Part shown: one piece after another, positions 26,932-35,567 of the stretch | How positions within the stretch are numbered: position 1 is the first letter of the stretch | Layout: the number at the start of each line of letters is the position of its first letter | Source of the DNA: Pedobacter sp. L105 | GTDB lineage: Bacteria; Bacteroidota; Bacteroidia; Sphingobacteriales; Sphingobacteriaceae | Assembly: GCF_009765875.1 (NCBI RefSeq) | Contig: NZ_LMUP01000017.1 | Coordinates: forward strand, 1 to 45,066 | Length of the DNA: 45,066 nt | Reading direction: 5' to 3' | Notes under the pieces: model-generated | Seen by the model: only the letters and a program-made list of their open reading frames with translations | Database searches by the model: none | What the model was told of the DNA's origin: nothing | Made by a program: the position numbers and the translations under genes

Positions 26932-28725
26932 GTGGAGCTGGATAAAAATATAGAACAACAATTGGCAGAACTGCTTGCAGACCCTGCAAAGGTATCTTCA
27001 AGCCATGCGCCAATGTTACAGGAATTGCTGCAGGAGTATCCTTATTACCAGCCGCTTCACCTGCTGCTGGCTAAGGCCAACCAGCAGTCCGCAGATAGTA
27101 ATAGCCTGGCAAAAGCATCGCTTTATACCAATGGACAGCTTCTTCACCAGTTTCTTTTTACAGCAAAAAAAACAGTTGCGGATCTATATCCGGCAACTGA
27201 GCCTGAATTAACAGCAGCAGCTTCATTAACAACAGAAGAACCTGTATCAAGAGTAACCCCCGAAGCTGATGAGCAGGAAACTTTTGAAGAAATTTCTGAA
27301 GTGATTCCTATGCACCATCTGGATGAAGTACATGACAGCCATGAAACAGATGAATTTACTGAACTCATAGCACCATTGAACGAACCAGAGATTTCAAATG
27401 AAAATCCTGAATTAAGTTCTGAACTGAACGAACAGGAGATTCTAAATGAAAATCATGAATCATCTTCTGAACTGAATGAGCAGGAAGCTCCCGGTGAAAA
27501 TAATGAATCAATCTCTGAACTAAAAGAACAAGCGGCCTCTGATGAGAAGCATGAATCAAGCTCTGAACTGAATAAGCAGGAGCTTATCGGGGGAAATGCC
27601 GAACCGGTTACAGAACAGGAAGAATCTGAAGACGAAGTATACGAGGAAATTTACGAACTCGTTCCGGTACATGCCGCTGAATTGCAGGACAAACCGGAAA
27701 CAGATGAAAGTACTGAACCTCTTACCGAGTTGAACGAACAGGAGATTCTAAATGAAAATCATGAACCAATCTCTGAATCGAATGAACAGGAGGCTCCCCA
27801 TGAAAATCACGAATCACTGCCTCAACTGAATGAGCAAGGGGCCTCAGAAGACAATCCTGAATCACATCCTGAACTGAATGAGCAGGAAATCACCGGGGAA
27901 AATGCTGAACCGGTTACGAAACAGGAAGAACCTGAAGAAGAAGTATATGATGAAATTGCAGAAGTTGACATCAGCAATTACCGTCCTTTCAGAAATTACG
28001 ATCAGGCCGATGGTGCAGCAAAACAACCACAGCATCAGGAAAACCATATAGAGCGCCGCCATACCGCAGAAGACGACCTGATGCTCGAGAACATCGTTTC
28101 TGCCGACTTCTTTGCGTTTGAGCAAAGTATGGGCACTGAAGAAGCAAAAGTTCCGGAAGAAAAAGCTCCGTTTACTGTACCTCTTATTGAAGAACACGAC
28201 GAAGAAGCAGCAGCCTCGGTAGCAGAGAAAAACAGGATCAGCAATTATCATGATGATAAACTGCCCTATACTTTTTTATGGTGGCTGGCAAAAACGCGCA
28301 AAGAACACCAAAGCATTTTTCAGCCTTATGCTACGCCTAAAAAAAACTCTTCCCCGGAATTGCAGCATCAGTACGTAGAGCATATCTTTCATATACAAAG
28401 CCACCTGACAGGAAATGAAGAGCTGCTGCCTACTACGGAAGGTCCCGCAAAACCTGCAAGTAAGGACTTCGAGATCATTGAAAGTTTTATCAGGAATGAT
28501 CCGCAGATCACTCCACCCAATGCAGAGCAGATCGACAATGAAAATAAAGCCAAGAAAAGCGCAGAAGACCAGAACGACCTGGTGTCTGAAACCCTTGCCA
28601 ATATTTATATCGAACAAATGCTTTATGACAAGGCGATAGAGACTTATGAAAAATTAAGTTTGAAGTTTCCGGAAAAAAGCCGTTACTTTGCCGACCTTAT
28701 CCAATCTATAGAAAAGAAAATTTAA
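26932..28725 (+). CDS. Acidic repeat protein with C-terminal TPR
   Basis: A 597-residue protein without a signal peptide. Residues 1-80 form a helical, conserved-looking domain (LQEYPYYQPLHLLLAKAN). Residues about 149-330 are a Glu/Asn-rich low-complexity region made of 16-residue units (LNEQEILNENHESSSE type) in two blocks. Residues 440-597 hold a second ordered part ending in a TPR-like motif (ANIYIEQMLYDKAIETYEKL). The start is GTG 26932. Similar TPR proteins sit between lptE and secG in related genomes, as far as I recall; function is unknown. The middle region probably varies in length between strains, since it consists of DNA repeats. Confidence 0.7.
   Translation: MELDKNIEQQLAELLADPAKVSSSHAPMLQELLQEYPYYQPLHLLLAKANQQSADSNSLAKASLYTNGQLLHQFLFTAKKTVADLYPATEPELTAAASLTTEEPVSRVTPEADEQETFEEISEVIPMHHLDEVHDSHETDEFTELIAPLNEPEISNENPELSSELNEQEILNENHESSSELNEQEAPGENNESISELKEQAASDEKHESSSELNKQELIGGNAEPVTEQEESEDEVYEEIYELVPVHAAELQDKPETDESTEPLTELNEQEILNENHEPISESNEQEAPHENHESLPQLNEQGASEDNPESHPELNEQEITGENAEPVTKQEEPEEEVYDEIAEVDISNYRPFRNYDQADGAAKQPQHQENHIERRHTAEDDLMLENIVSADFFAFEQSMGTEEAKVPEEKAPFTVPLIEEHDEEAAASVAEKNRISNYHDDKLPYTFLWWLAKTRKEHQSIFQPYATPKKNSSPELQHQYVEHIFHIQSHLTGNEELLPTTEGPAKPASKDFEIIESFIRNDPQITPPNAEQIDNENKAKKSAEDQNDLVSETLANIYIEQMLYDKAIETYEKLSLKFPEKSRYFADLIQSIEKKI
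27376..27921 (+). repeat. Two blocks of 48-bp coding tandem repeats
   Basis: Units start at 27376, 27424, 27472, 27520 and 27568, and again at 27730, 27778, 27826 and 27874, each exactly 48 bp (16 codons). The blocks are offset by 354 bp, and the sequence before each (EEISEVIP... / EEIYELVP...) is also similar, so a larger unit was duplicated. Confidence 0.85.
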
Positions 28726-28739
28726 CCATTTAACATACT

Positions 28740-29126
28740 ATGCTTTTTTTAATTATTGTATTAATCATTATTTGTGTTGCATTAGGCCTGTTTGTTTTGA
28801 TACAAAATCCTAAAGGCGGCGGTCTGGCAACAGGCGGATCGGGCAGCAACATGTTCGGCGTTCAACGTACAGGAGATGTTTTAGAAAAAGGCACCTGGGT
28901 ATTGTTAACCTTAATCGTGGTAGTTTCACTGGCTATTACAGCTGTTGGAAAATCAGGCGGAAGCACAGCAGGCGCTGTAGATTCTAAAATCCAGGAACAA
29001 CTGGATAAAACTCCTGCACCTTCTCCGATAGGTGGCGGAATTGCTCCAACTACCGCGGCTCCGGCTACTGCAACACCTGCTACTTCAGCAGCCCCTGCAG
29101 CAACGAAAGACGCAACCAAGAAATAG
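28740..29126 (+). CDS. secG: Preprotein translocase subunit SecG
   Basis: A 128-residue membrane protein of the Sec translocon. It shows the SecG layout: first membrane helix (about 1-20), the conserved loop IQNPKGGGLATGGSGSNMFG (22-41), second helix (about 51-70). The C-terminal tail is rich in Ala, Pro and Thr, longer than in E. coli, as usual in Bacteroidota. It lies 14 bases after the TPR protein and ends the operon before a perfect terminator. Confidence 0.94.
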   Translation: MLFLIIVLIIICVALGLFVLIQNPKGGGLATGGSGSNMFGVQRTGDVLEKGTWVLLTLIVVVSLAITAVGKSGGSTAGAVDSKIQEQLDKTPAPSPIGGGIAPTTAAPATATPATSAAPAATKDATKK

Positions 29127-29149
29127 GTTTAAGCCCCTTAAAATATCGC

Positions 29150-29182
29150 AGCCCGTCAGGATTAATCCTGACGGGCTTTTTT
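29150..29182 (+). terminator. Strong terminator after secG
   Basis: A perfect 28-base palindrome (29150-29177, core GTCAGGATTAATCCTGAC) followed by a T-run to 29182. It ends the miaB-secG operon and insulates groES. Confidence 0.93.
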
Positions 29183-29210
29183 ATGTGCCCTGCCAGTCTG
29201 ACACAAAAAA

Positions 29211-29270
29211 CACAGGCATAGTCTATTAGCTGACAAGCCTGTGGTAAATTTGTCAAGCAATGTGTGCTTG
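29211..29270 (+). promoter_or_regulatory. groES promoter with two inverted repeats
   Basis: TAAATTTG (29245-29252) is a -7 box. Just before it CACAGGC (29211-29217) and GCCTGTG (29237-29243) form an inverted repeat spanning the -33 region. Just after it CAAGCA-N5-TGCTTG (29254-29270) covers the expected transcription start. The CIRCE operator of HrcA (TTAGCACTC) is absent. The palindromes are candidate operators for heat-shock control. Confidence 0.5.
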
Positions 29271-29344
29271 GCATAAAAACTGATGGGTATGTGGTGTTAG
29301 TACAATTCATACATTAACCGTTAAATTAAAACAATAATTAAGTT

Positions 29345-29638
29345 ATGGCTTTAAACATTAAACCCATTGCAGATAGAGTAGTTGTTGAAGCTGCTCCTGC
29401 CGAAGAAAAAACTGCTTCGGGTATTTATATCCCGGATACAGCTAAAGAAAAACCTCAGCAAGGAACAGTAGTAGCCGTTGGCCCTGGTAAATATGCCGAG
29501 GTAACAGGAAACTTAGTACCATTGAGTGTTAAAGTTGGTGATGTAGTTTTATATGGCAAATACGGCGGTACTGAAATTACTTATGAAGGTAAAGAGTATC
29601 TTATCATGCGTGAAACTGATCTTTACGCCGTTCTTTAA
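29345..29638 (+). CDS. groS: Co-chaperonin GroES
   Basis: A 97-residue Hsp10, the lid of the GroEL folding chamber in the cytoplasm. It has the family opening IKPIADRVVVE, the mobile loop with EEKTASGIYIPDTAKEKPQ, and the ending YEGKEYLIMRETDLYAV. Normal length. It is first in the groES-groEL operon, 53 bases before groEL, behind a promoter with palindromes. Confidence 0.97.
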   Translation: MALNIKPIADRVVVEAAPAEEKTASGIYIPDTAKEKPQQGTVVAVGPGKYAEVTGNLVPLSVKVGDVVLYGKYGGTEITYEGKEYLIMRETDLYAVL

Positions 29639-29691
29639 TCGCTGGTATAACCCGGCAAATCCCACCAAATATTTAAAAACAACATTCTAAA

Positions 29692-31332
29692 ATGGCAAAG
29701 CAAGTAAAATATAACGTAGAAGCCCGTGACGCCCTGAAAAGAGGCGTTGATACCCTGGCTAATGCAGTAAAAGTAACTTTAGGTCCTAAAGGACGTAATG
29801 TAATTATCGATAAAAAATTCGGTTCACCAGCAATCACTAAAGATGGTGTAACTGTAGCAAAAGAAATTGAATTAAAAGACCCAATTGAAAATATGGGTGC
29901 ACAGATGGTAAAAGAAGTTGCTTCTAAAACTGCAGACATTGCAGGTGATGGAACAACTACTGCAACTGTACTGGCACAGGCAATTGTTACTGCTGGTATT
30001 AAAAACGTTGCTGCTGGTGCAAATCCAATGGATTTGAAACGCGGTATCGACAAAGCAGTTACTGCAATTGTTGCTAACTTAAAAGCACAGTCGCAAACTG
30101 TTGGTGAAGACAACAAAAAAATCAAACAAGTTGCGTCTATCTCTGCAAACAATGATGAAGTGATCGGTTCACTAATCGCTGAAGCAATGGCTAAAGTAGG
30201 TAAAGATGGTGTAATTACTGTTGAAGAAGCAAAAGGTACTGAAACTGAAGTAAAAACAGTAGAAGGTATGCAATTTGACCGTGGTTATTTGTCTCCATAC
30301 TTCGTTACCAATGCAGATAAAATGGAAGCGGAATTAGAAAACCCTTACATTTTGATCTATGACAAAAAGATCAGCAATATGAAAGAATTATTGCCAATCT
30401 TAGAGAAACAAGTTCAAACTGGTAAACCATTATTGATCATCGCTGAAGATCTTGACGGTGAAGCTTTAGCTACTTTAGTAGTGAATAAAATCCGTGGTTC
30501 CCTGAAAGTTGTTGCTGTTAAAGCTCCAGGTTTTGGTGACCGCAGAAAAGCAATGCTGGAAGATTTAGCGATCTTAACTGGTGGTACTGTAATTTCTGAA
30601 GAAAGAGGTTATAAATTAGAAAATGCTGATCTTACTTATTTAGGTACTGCTGAGAAGATCATTGTTGATAAAGACAATACTACTGTGATCAACGGTGCTG
30701 GTCAATCTGAAGATATTAAATCACGTGTTAACCAGATCAAAGCTCAAATCGAGACTACTACATCTGACTACGATAAAGAAAAATTACAAGAGCGTTTAGC
30801 TAAATTAGCTGGCGGTGTTGCAGTTCTTTATGTAGGTGCAGCTTCTGAAGTAGAAATGAAAGAGAAAAAAGACCGTGTTGACGATGCTTTACATGCAACC
30901 CGTGCTGCGGTTGAAGAAGGTATTGTTGCTGGTGGTGGTGTTGCTTTCATTCGTGCTATTGAAGCTTTAGAAGGCTTAAAAGGTGAGAACGAAGATGAAA
31001 CTACAGGTATCGCTATCGTTAAACGTGCAGTTGAAGAACCATTACGTCAGATCTGCGAAAATGCAGGTATTGAAGGTTCTATCGTTGTTCAAAAAGTTAA
31101 AGAAGGAAAAGGTGATTTCGGTTACAATGCCCGTACTAACGTTTATGAAAACTTAATTAGTGCAGGTGTTATCGATCCAACGAAAGTTAGTCGTGTAGCT
31201 CTTGAAAACGCAGCTTCTATTGCAGCCATGTTGTTAACAACAGAAGTTGTATTAGCAGATGATCCTGATGATAATGCAGGTGGTGCTGGTATGCCTCCTA
31301 TGGGCGGTGGTGGCATGGGTGGAATGATGTAG
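29692..31332 (+). CDS. groL: Chaperonin GroEL
   Basis: A 546-residue Hsp60 that folds proteins in an ATP-driven double ring. Visible are the ATP site GDGTTTATVL (from 85), VTLGPKGRNV near 28-37, GGGVAFIRA toward the end and the flexible Gly/Met C-terminus (PMGGGGMGGMM). Full length with no odd residues noticed. The codon choice is strongly biased to a small set (many GTT, GCT, GAA, TTA), as in highly expressed genes, and differs visibly from the neighbours. A terminator follows. Confidence 0.98.
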   Translation: MAKQVKYNVEARDALKRGVDTLANAVKVTLGPKGRNVIIDKKFGSPAITKDGVTVAKEIELKDPIENMGAQMVKEVASKTADIAGDGTTTATVLAQAIVTAGIKNVAAGANPMDLKRGIDKAVTAIVANLKAQSQTVGEDNKKIKQVASISANNDEVIGSLIAEAMAKVGKDGVITVEEAKGTETEVKTVEGMQFDRGYLSPYFVTNADKMEAELENPYILIYDKKISNMKELLPILEKQVQTGKPLLIIAEDLDGEALATLVVNKIRGSLKVVAVKAPGFGDRRKAMLEDLAILTGGTVISEERGYKLENADLTYLGTAEKIIVDKDNTTVINGAGQSEDIKSRVNQIKAQIETTTSDYDKEKLQERLAKLAGGVAVLYVGAASEVEMKEKKDRVDDALHATRAAVEEGIVAGGGVAFIRAIEALEGLKGENEDETTGIAIVKRAVEEPLRQICENAGIEGSIVVQKVKEGKGDFGYNARTNVYENLISAGVIDPTKVSRVALENAASIAAMLLTTEVVLADDPDDNAGGAGMPPMGGGGMGGMM

Positions 31333-31362
31333 ATCATTTCTCCTGTTACATTAACAGCTGAT

Positions 31363-31396
31363 AAAAAAACCCGTCTTTTTAAGGACGGGTTTTTTT
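31363..31396 (+). terminator. Terminator after groEL
   Basis: ACCCGTC (31369-31375) pairs with GACGGGT (31384-31390), flanked by A- and T-runs (AAAAAAA before, TTTTTTT after). A typical intrinsic terminator, 30 bases past the groEL stop. Confidence 0.92.
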
Positions 31397-31616
31397 ATAC
31401 ACGGTAAATTTCAACACATTGTCAGGCATCTGCTTGAAAGTGTCATACACATACCAAAATTTAAGTATCGCTCTTCCCATGCCGGGATTTTTACACGTTA
31501 TTATTAGCCGCGCTTCAGTCTAAAGCGCAGGATATGAAAAATACTTGAGGAACAGTTCACGTTGTGGTAGGTTCAATGGATTGGATTGTTACGATTTTCG
31601 TTAAATGCCTCAGCGG

Positions 31617-31633
31617 AAGGAAATTCTTTCCTT
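31617..31633 (+). promoter_or_regulatory. Hairpin in the leader of the MgtC-family gene
   Basis: AAGGAAA-TTC-TTTCCTT is a perfect 7-bp stem with a 3-nt loop, ending 21 bases before the ATG at 31655. Further upstream GCGCTT (31510-31515) pairs with AAGCGC (31523-31528). The region 31397-31654 holds no gene. I do not recognise a known riboswitch; control of translation by these hairpins is inferred only. Confidence 0.4.
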
Positions 31634-31654
31634 ATATTTATCCTTTAGATCAGC

Positions 31655-32311
31655 ATGGAACATTTAATAGAAGGCAGCCATTTCATTACCACTATTGAGG
31701 CCACTAAATTTTTGCTGGCCATCCTTCTGTGCGGATTAATTGGCACCGAACGGGAAATAAGGGCTAAACAGGCTGGGTTAAAAACCATGATCATGATTGG
31801 CCTGGGTTCTACCCTATTCACTATCTTATCCATAAAAATCGGCCCCAGCAACCCCGACCGGATTGCATCCAATATCGTCACGGGAATTGGCTTTCTGGGT
31901 GCAGGTGTAATCTTTAAAGAAGAGAACCGTGTTAAAGGACTAACTACCGCCTGTGTGATCTGGATTGTTGCCGCGATTGGTATGGCTGTAGGTTCAGGTT
32001 ATTTTGAACAAGCCATAGGGGTAACCATCATTGTACTGCTGGCCCTGATTTTCTTTCCTTACCTGGAGTTGCTGATAGAGCGTAAAAATACCACCCGTGA
32101 ATACAAAATCGTAAAGAAATACGAGGATGAAAACCTGGATGAATACGAACAGTATATTAAAACTTCAGGTTTAAAACTGCACCGTGGGTCGCAGGAAATG
32201 ACTGAAGGCCGTATCAAAGGCGTTTGGATGGCTGTAGGTAGTCCTCAGAACCACGATAAATTTGTAAACAGCATGTTACAGGATAAAAAAATACTCGAAT
32301 TTCATTTCTAG
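31655..32311 (+). CDS. MgtC/SapB-family membrane protein
   Basis: A 218-residue inner-membrane protein. The N-terminal half has four to five helices with the family signatures GLIGTEREIRAKQAGLKT (27-44) and GIGFLGAGVIF (77-87). The C-terminal part (about 150-218) is soluble and may be an ACT-like domain as in MgtC. The family is linked to growth at low magnesium and, in pathogens, to control of the F1Fo ATP synthase; which applies here cannot be told. It stands alone between groEL and sdaA, preceded by a 258-base leader with hairpins. Confidence 0.85.
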   Translation: MEHLIEGSHFITTIEATKFLLAILLCGLIGTEREIRAKQAGLKTMIMIGLGSTLFTILSIKIGPSNPDRIASNIVTGIGFLGAGVIFKEENRVKGLTTACVIWIVAAIGMAVGSGYFEQAIGVTIIVLLALIFFPYLELLIERKNTTREYKIVKKYEDENLDEYEQYIKTSGLKLHRGSQEMTEGRIKGVWMAVGSPQNHDKFVNSMLQDKKILEFHF

Positions 32312-32349
32312 CCCCCCTTAATTCTCCTCAAACTATTTAGCTTTGCAGC

Positions 32350-33777
32350 ATGCAAAGAGAACAGATCTCGGTATTTGATATTTTTAAGATTGGTATTGGC
32401 CCCTCAAGTTCACATACTTTAGGCCCATGGAGAGCTGCCCAGCAATTTACAGCTTCGCTGATGAACAGCAAACTGCTCTATGAGGTAGAGCAAATAAAAA
32501 TATTACTGTACGGTTCTCTGGCTAAAACAGGTATCGGTCACGGTACAGACATTGCAATTTTATTGGGTATGTCGGGTGCAGATCCGGTAACGTTCGACGT
32601 AAACGCAATTACACCGACAATTGATATCATCAAAACGGAGCAGCGTCTTTTCTTAGGCGGCGCCCACGAAATCACTTTTAGCTATACAGAAGACCTGATC
32701 TTTTTATACCAGGAAAGCCTGCCTTTCCATCCCAACGCCGTTACCTTCCAGGCCTTTCTGACCACAGGTGAAGCCTTTTCTGAAACTTATTATTCCGTAG
32801 GCGGTGGTTTTGTGGTAAAGGACGGAGAAAACGACAGCGAAAAAGAACAGGTAGAATTGCCTTTCCCTATAGAAAAAGCAGGTGATCTCCTGCACTGGTG
32901 CCTCACCACGGGATTAAAAGTATCTGAAGTGGTTATGGAGAATGAACTGGCCTGGCGCACAGAAGCTGAAACCAGGGAACGTATCCTGCAGCACTTTAAA
33001 GTGATGAAAGAATGTACTTTCAGGGGTACTCATTCAGGAGGTTTTTTACCTGGCGGATTAAATGTAGGTCGCAGGGCTGCAGCTTTAAATAAAAAACTAA
33101 TTGGCGGAAGATCGTATACGGATTATGAAAGCTGGATCGAAGCCATCAGGGCCGGTGGAAACAGTTTTAACTATACACTGGATTGGGTAAGCTGCTTCGC
33201 CTTAGCGGTAAATGAAGAAAACGCTTCTTTTGGCCGTGTAGTTACCGCACCGACCAATGGTGCCGCGGGTGTAATTCCTGCCGTATTACAATATTACATT
33301 GCCTTCTGTGATGGCTTTACAGAAGAAAAGATTATTCAGTTTATTGCCTGCGCTTCTGAAATAGGCTGTATCTTCAAAAAAGGGGCTACCATATCCGCAG
33401 CGATGGGTGGCTGTCAGGCAGAGATCGGAGTTTCCTCAGCTATGGCTGCTGCTGCTCTAACCGAATGCCTGGGGGGCTCACAGCGCCAGGTAATGATGGC
33501 TGCAGAAATAGCTATGGAACATCATTTGGGCTTAACCTGCGACCCTATTGGGGGATTGGTACAAATTCCATGCATTGAAAGGAATACCATGGGTGCCATC
33601 AAAGCAATCACCGCCAGCCAGCTGGCTTTACAGAGCAATCCGGATAAAGCTAAAGTAAGCTTAGGGGCTGTGGTTAATACCATGTGGGAAACTGCTCTGG
33701 ACATGAACTCCAAATACAAAGAAACATCTGACGGCGGACTGGCAACGAATATTCCGATCAGCTTACCTGAATGTTAA
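32350..33777 (+). CDS. sdaA: L-serine dehydratase, single-chain iron-sulfur type
   Basis: A 475-residue enzyme that converts L-serine to pyruvate and ammonia. It joins the beta domain (GIGPSSSHTLGP, 15-26) and the alpha domain in one chain, as in E. coli SdaA. Cysteines at 334/340 and in TCDPIGGLVQIPC (397 and 408) fit the oxygen-sensitive 4Fe-4S cluster. Start ATG 32350; a possible -7 box (TAGCTTTG, 32338-32345) ends only four bases before it, suggesting a leaderless message. It ends nine bases before the convergent SGNH gene. With the SerB-like fusion the window holds both a serine-making and a serine-breaking step. Confidence 0.93.
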   Translation: MQREQISVFDIFKIGIGPSSSHTLGPWRAAQQFTASLMNSKLLYEVEQIKILLYGSLAKTGIGHGTDIAILLGMSGADPVTFDVNAITPTIDIIKTEQRLFLGGAHEITFSYTEDLIFLYQESLPFHPNAVTFQAFLTTGEAFSETYYSVGGGFVVKDGENDSEKEQVELPFPIEKAGDLLHWCLTTGLKVSEVVMENELAWRTEAETRERILQHFKVMKECTFRGTHSGGFLPGGLNVGRRAAALNKKLIGGRSYTDYESWIEAIRAGGNSFNYTLDWVSCFALAVNEENASFGRVVTAPTNGAAGVIPAVLQYYIAFCDGFTEEKIIQFIACASEIGCIFKKGATISAAMGGCQAEIGVSSAMAAAALTECLGGSQRQVMMAAEIAMEHHLGLTCDPIGGLVQIPCIERNTMGAIKAITASQLALQSNPDKAKVSLGAVVNTMWETALDMNSKYKETSDGGLATNIPISLPEC

Positions 33778-33786
33778 ACTGGCGAT

Positions 33787-34512
33787 TTATTTTACCAGAA
33801 AAGCGCCAACAACCGAAGGCGACATCAAGCTTACCCATTCCTGGTACATTTTATCTGATGGATGGAGGCCGTCCGAAGCTACCAATGCCAGGTTTGAAGC
33901 CGCTGTTCTCGATTCTGCAGTAATATTGACATAATTAACTCCGGCTTTTAGGGCTTCGTCTTGATTAACGGCATTAAAGGCATCTATTGCCATAGAGATA
34001 TTTTGCTGTCCTCTGCCGCTAGTTAAACCGAAAGGTGTAACACCCCAATCGGGTATAGAGATCACAAATACATGTGTTACATCTCCTCTGGCAAAGCTGA
34101 TTGCCGTTTGCAATAATGCGCTGAATTCAGTGCGGTAAGTAGCAATGGAAGCTCCCTGATATTGATTATTCACACCAATGAGTAAAGTAACGATATCATA
34201 GGTAGAAGTTAAGGCGGCACGCTGAATAGCCTGCTGCAAATCTCCCGTAGTCCATCCTGTTTGTGCAATGATGGTAGGGGTCTGAACATTTAAACCCTGT
34301 TTATCCAGTGCAGCAGCAGTAAGCTGATAAGGAAAACTCTGACCCTGGGTTACTGCTTCGCCAATCGTGTAAGAATCTCCCAAAGCAAGATAGGTAAACT
34401 GACCTGAAGGCAGGTTCGGATTAACAGTATCCACTTTAACGGTCTCCTGTACCGGACTTTTCTTGCATCCTATACAAAAAATAAAAACAAGACCTGCAAG
34501 CATGAACTTCAT
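33787..34512 (-). CDS. SGNH/GDSL hydrolase lipoprotein, copy 1
   Basis: A 241-residue secreted esterase/lipase-like protein. Signal peptide ends at a lipobox-like CIGC (lipid on Cys16). The SGNH blocks are present: ALGDSYTIG with Ser47, IGVNNQY (112-118) with the oxyanion Asn, and DGLHPS with Asp214 and His217. Substrate unknown. ATG 34512 is chosen because it gives a compact signal peptide (MKFMLAGLVF); ATG 34536 would add eight residues. It follows its paralogue (34555-35268) by 42 bases on the same strand, so the two form an operon from tandem duplication. Confidence 0.85.
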   Translation of the reverse strand: MKFMLAGLVFIFCIGCKKSPVQETVKVDTVNPNLPSGQFTYLALGDSYTIGEAVTQGQSFPYQLTAAALDKQGLNVQTPTIIAQTGWTTGDLQQAIQRAALTSTYDIVTLLIGVNNQYQGASIATYRTEFSALLQTAISFARGDVTHVFVISIPDWGVTPFGLTSGRGQQNISMAIDAFNAVNQDEALKAGVNYVNITAESRTAASNLALVASDGLHPSDKMYQEWVSLMSPSVVGAFLVK

Positions 34513-34554
34513 AATGAAATTTACGGGGGAAAACAACGATCAGATGTTCAATAC

Positions 34555-35268
34555 TTATTTATAAGTTTTTAGTACAGCAGGCGCCAGCAGCGAAGCCCAT
34601 TCTTTGTACATCTTACCTGAAGGGTGCAAACCATCCGATGCCACCAGCGAAACATCTTTAACAGCTTTCTTCGATCCAGGGGTGATGTCTGTATACTTAA
34701 CTCCCGCTTTCAGGCTTTCTTCCCTGTTGATCGCATTATAAGCATCAATCTCTTTACCAATATTTTCGGGTCCCCTGCCGCTTTCTGCTCCAAAAGGAGT
34801 AGCCCCCCAATCGGGTATAGACAAGACAAACACATGTGCCTTATTTCCACCGGCAAAGTTGACAGCCGTTTTTAACAATTTTTTAAATTCTATACGATAA
34901 GTATCAATTGAATAGGCCCGGTATTGGTTATTCACCCCGATCAGCAGAGTAACCAGGTCATATTTAGGAGCTATAGTTGCAGATTGAATAGCCGATATTA
35001 ATTCATCTGTAGTCCATCCGGTTTTTGCAATCAGGGTTGGATCTGTTACATGAAGCCCGTTAGCATTAAGTAATGCCGTTAACTGGTGCGGAAAATTCTG
35101 TTCTTCTGGCACGTCATGTCCAATGGTATAAGAATCGCCCAATGCAAGAAAGGTAAGTTGAACGGGGGCTGAATGCTGAAGTGTATCAATTGTAGTCATA
35201 CTGTTTGCCGGATTTTTTTCCAATCCAAATATGGTTAATAACAGGAATAATCCAACTGCTAATTTCAT
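34555..35268 (-). CDS. Secreted SGNH/GDSL hydrolase, copy 2
   Basis: A 237-residue SGNH hydrolase, closely similar to its downstream neighbour. Signal-like N-terminus (MKLAVGLFLLLTIFG) without a lipobox cysteine, so it is probably periplasmic or released rather than lipidated. Catalytic blocks: ALGDSYTIG with Ser46, GVNNQY (111-116), DGLHPS with Asp212 and His215. Shared blocks with copy 1 include SIPDWGATPFG. It is the first gene of the pair and divergent from the second RHS locus. The natural ester substrate cannot be deduced. Confidence 0.85.
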   Translation of the reverse strand: MKLAVGLFLLLTIFGLEKNPANSMTTIDTLQHSAPVQLTFLALGDSYTIGHDVPEEQNFPHQLTALLNANGLHVTDPTLIAKTGWTTDELISAIQSATIAPKYDLVTLLIGVNNQYRAYSIDTYRIEFKKLLKTAVNFAGGNKAHVFVLSIPDWGATPFGAESGRGPENIGKEIDAYNAINREESLKAGVKYTDITPGSKKAVKDVSLVASDGLHPSGKMYKEWASLLAPAVLKTYK

Positions 35269-35448
35269 AGGAAGACCTACGAGAGAAGTGATTTCTCAGA
35301 TGTTAAAAGGTAATAATTTAGATACGCTGTTATTAAAACAAGATTAAGACCCCCCTGGAAACGAATTTAACCTCACCAAGGAGGAACTTGAAATTAAATT
35401 AATATTAGTTTTTACTTAATTACCTATTTAGCCATATGGTTTCTATTT

Positions 35449-35464
35449 TATTATTTAAATAATA
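35449..35464. promoter_or_regulatory. 16-bp palindrome between the SGNH and RHS loci
   Basis: TATTATTTAAATAATA is a perfect palindrome about 100 bases before the RHS start at 35568, in the 299-base divergent intergenic region. It may be an operator or only AT-rich symmetry. No clear TAnnTTTG box was found here and the rest of the region holds no gene. Confidence 0.35.
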
Positions 35465-35567
35465 GACATACTTTTAAAAAGTAAATTTCAAGAACTATAC
35501 AATAACAAATTAATTACTTTTTTTCAAACACCAATCGAGTCCGCGCTCTTAATTTAACCTCTCATTT

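Noticed and set aside
27862..28251. Antisense open frames in the acidic TPR gene
   Set aside because: They mirror the glutamate-rich codons (giving Phe/Ser-rich text) and are low-complexity shadows.
29183..29344. CIRCE operator before groES
   Set aside because: TTAGCACTC-N9-GAGTGCTAA is absent; only other palindromes are present.
31397..31654. Magnesium riboswitch before the MgtC-family gene
   Set aside because: Hairpins exist, but I could not match the conserved core of ykoK or mgtA leaders, so only a generic leader hairpin is reported.
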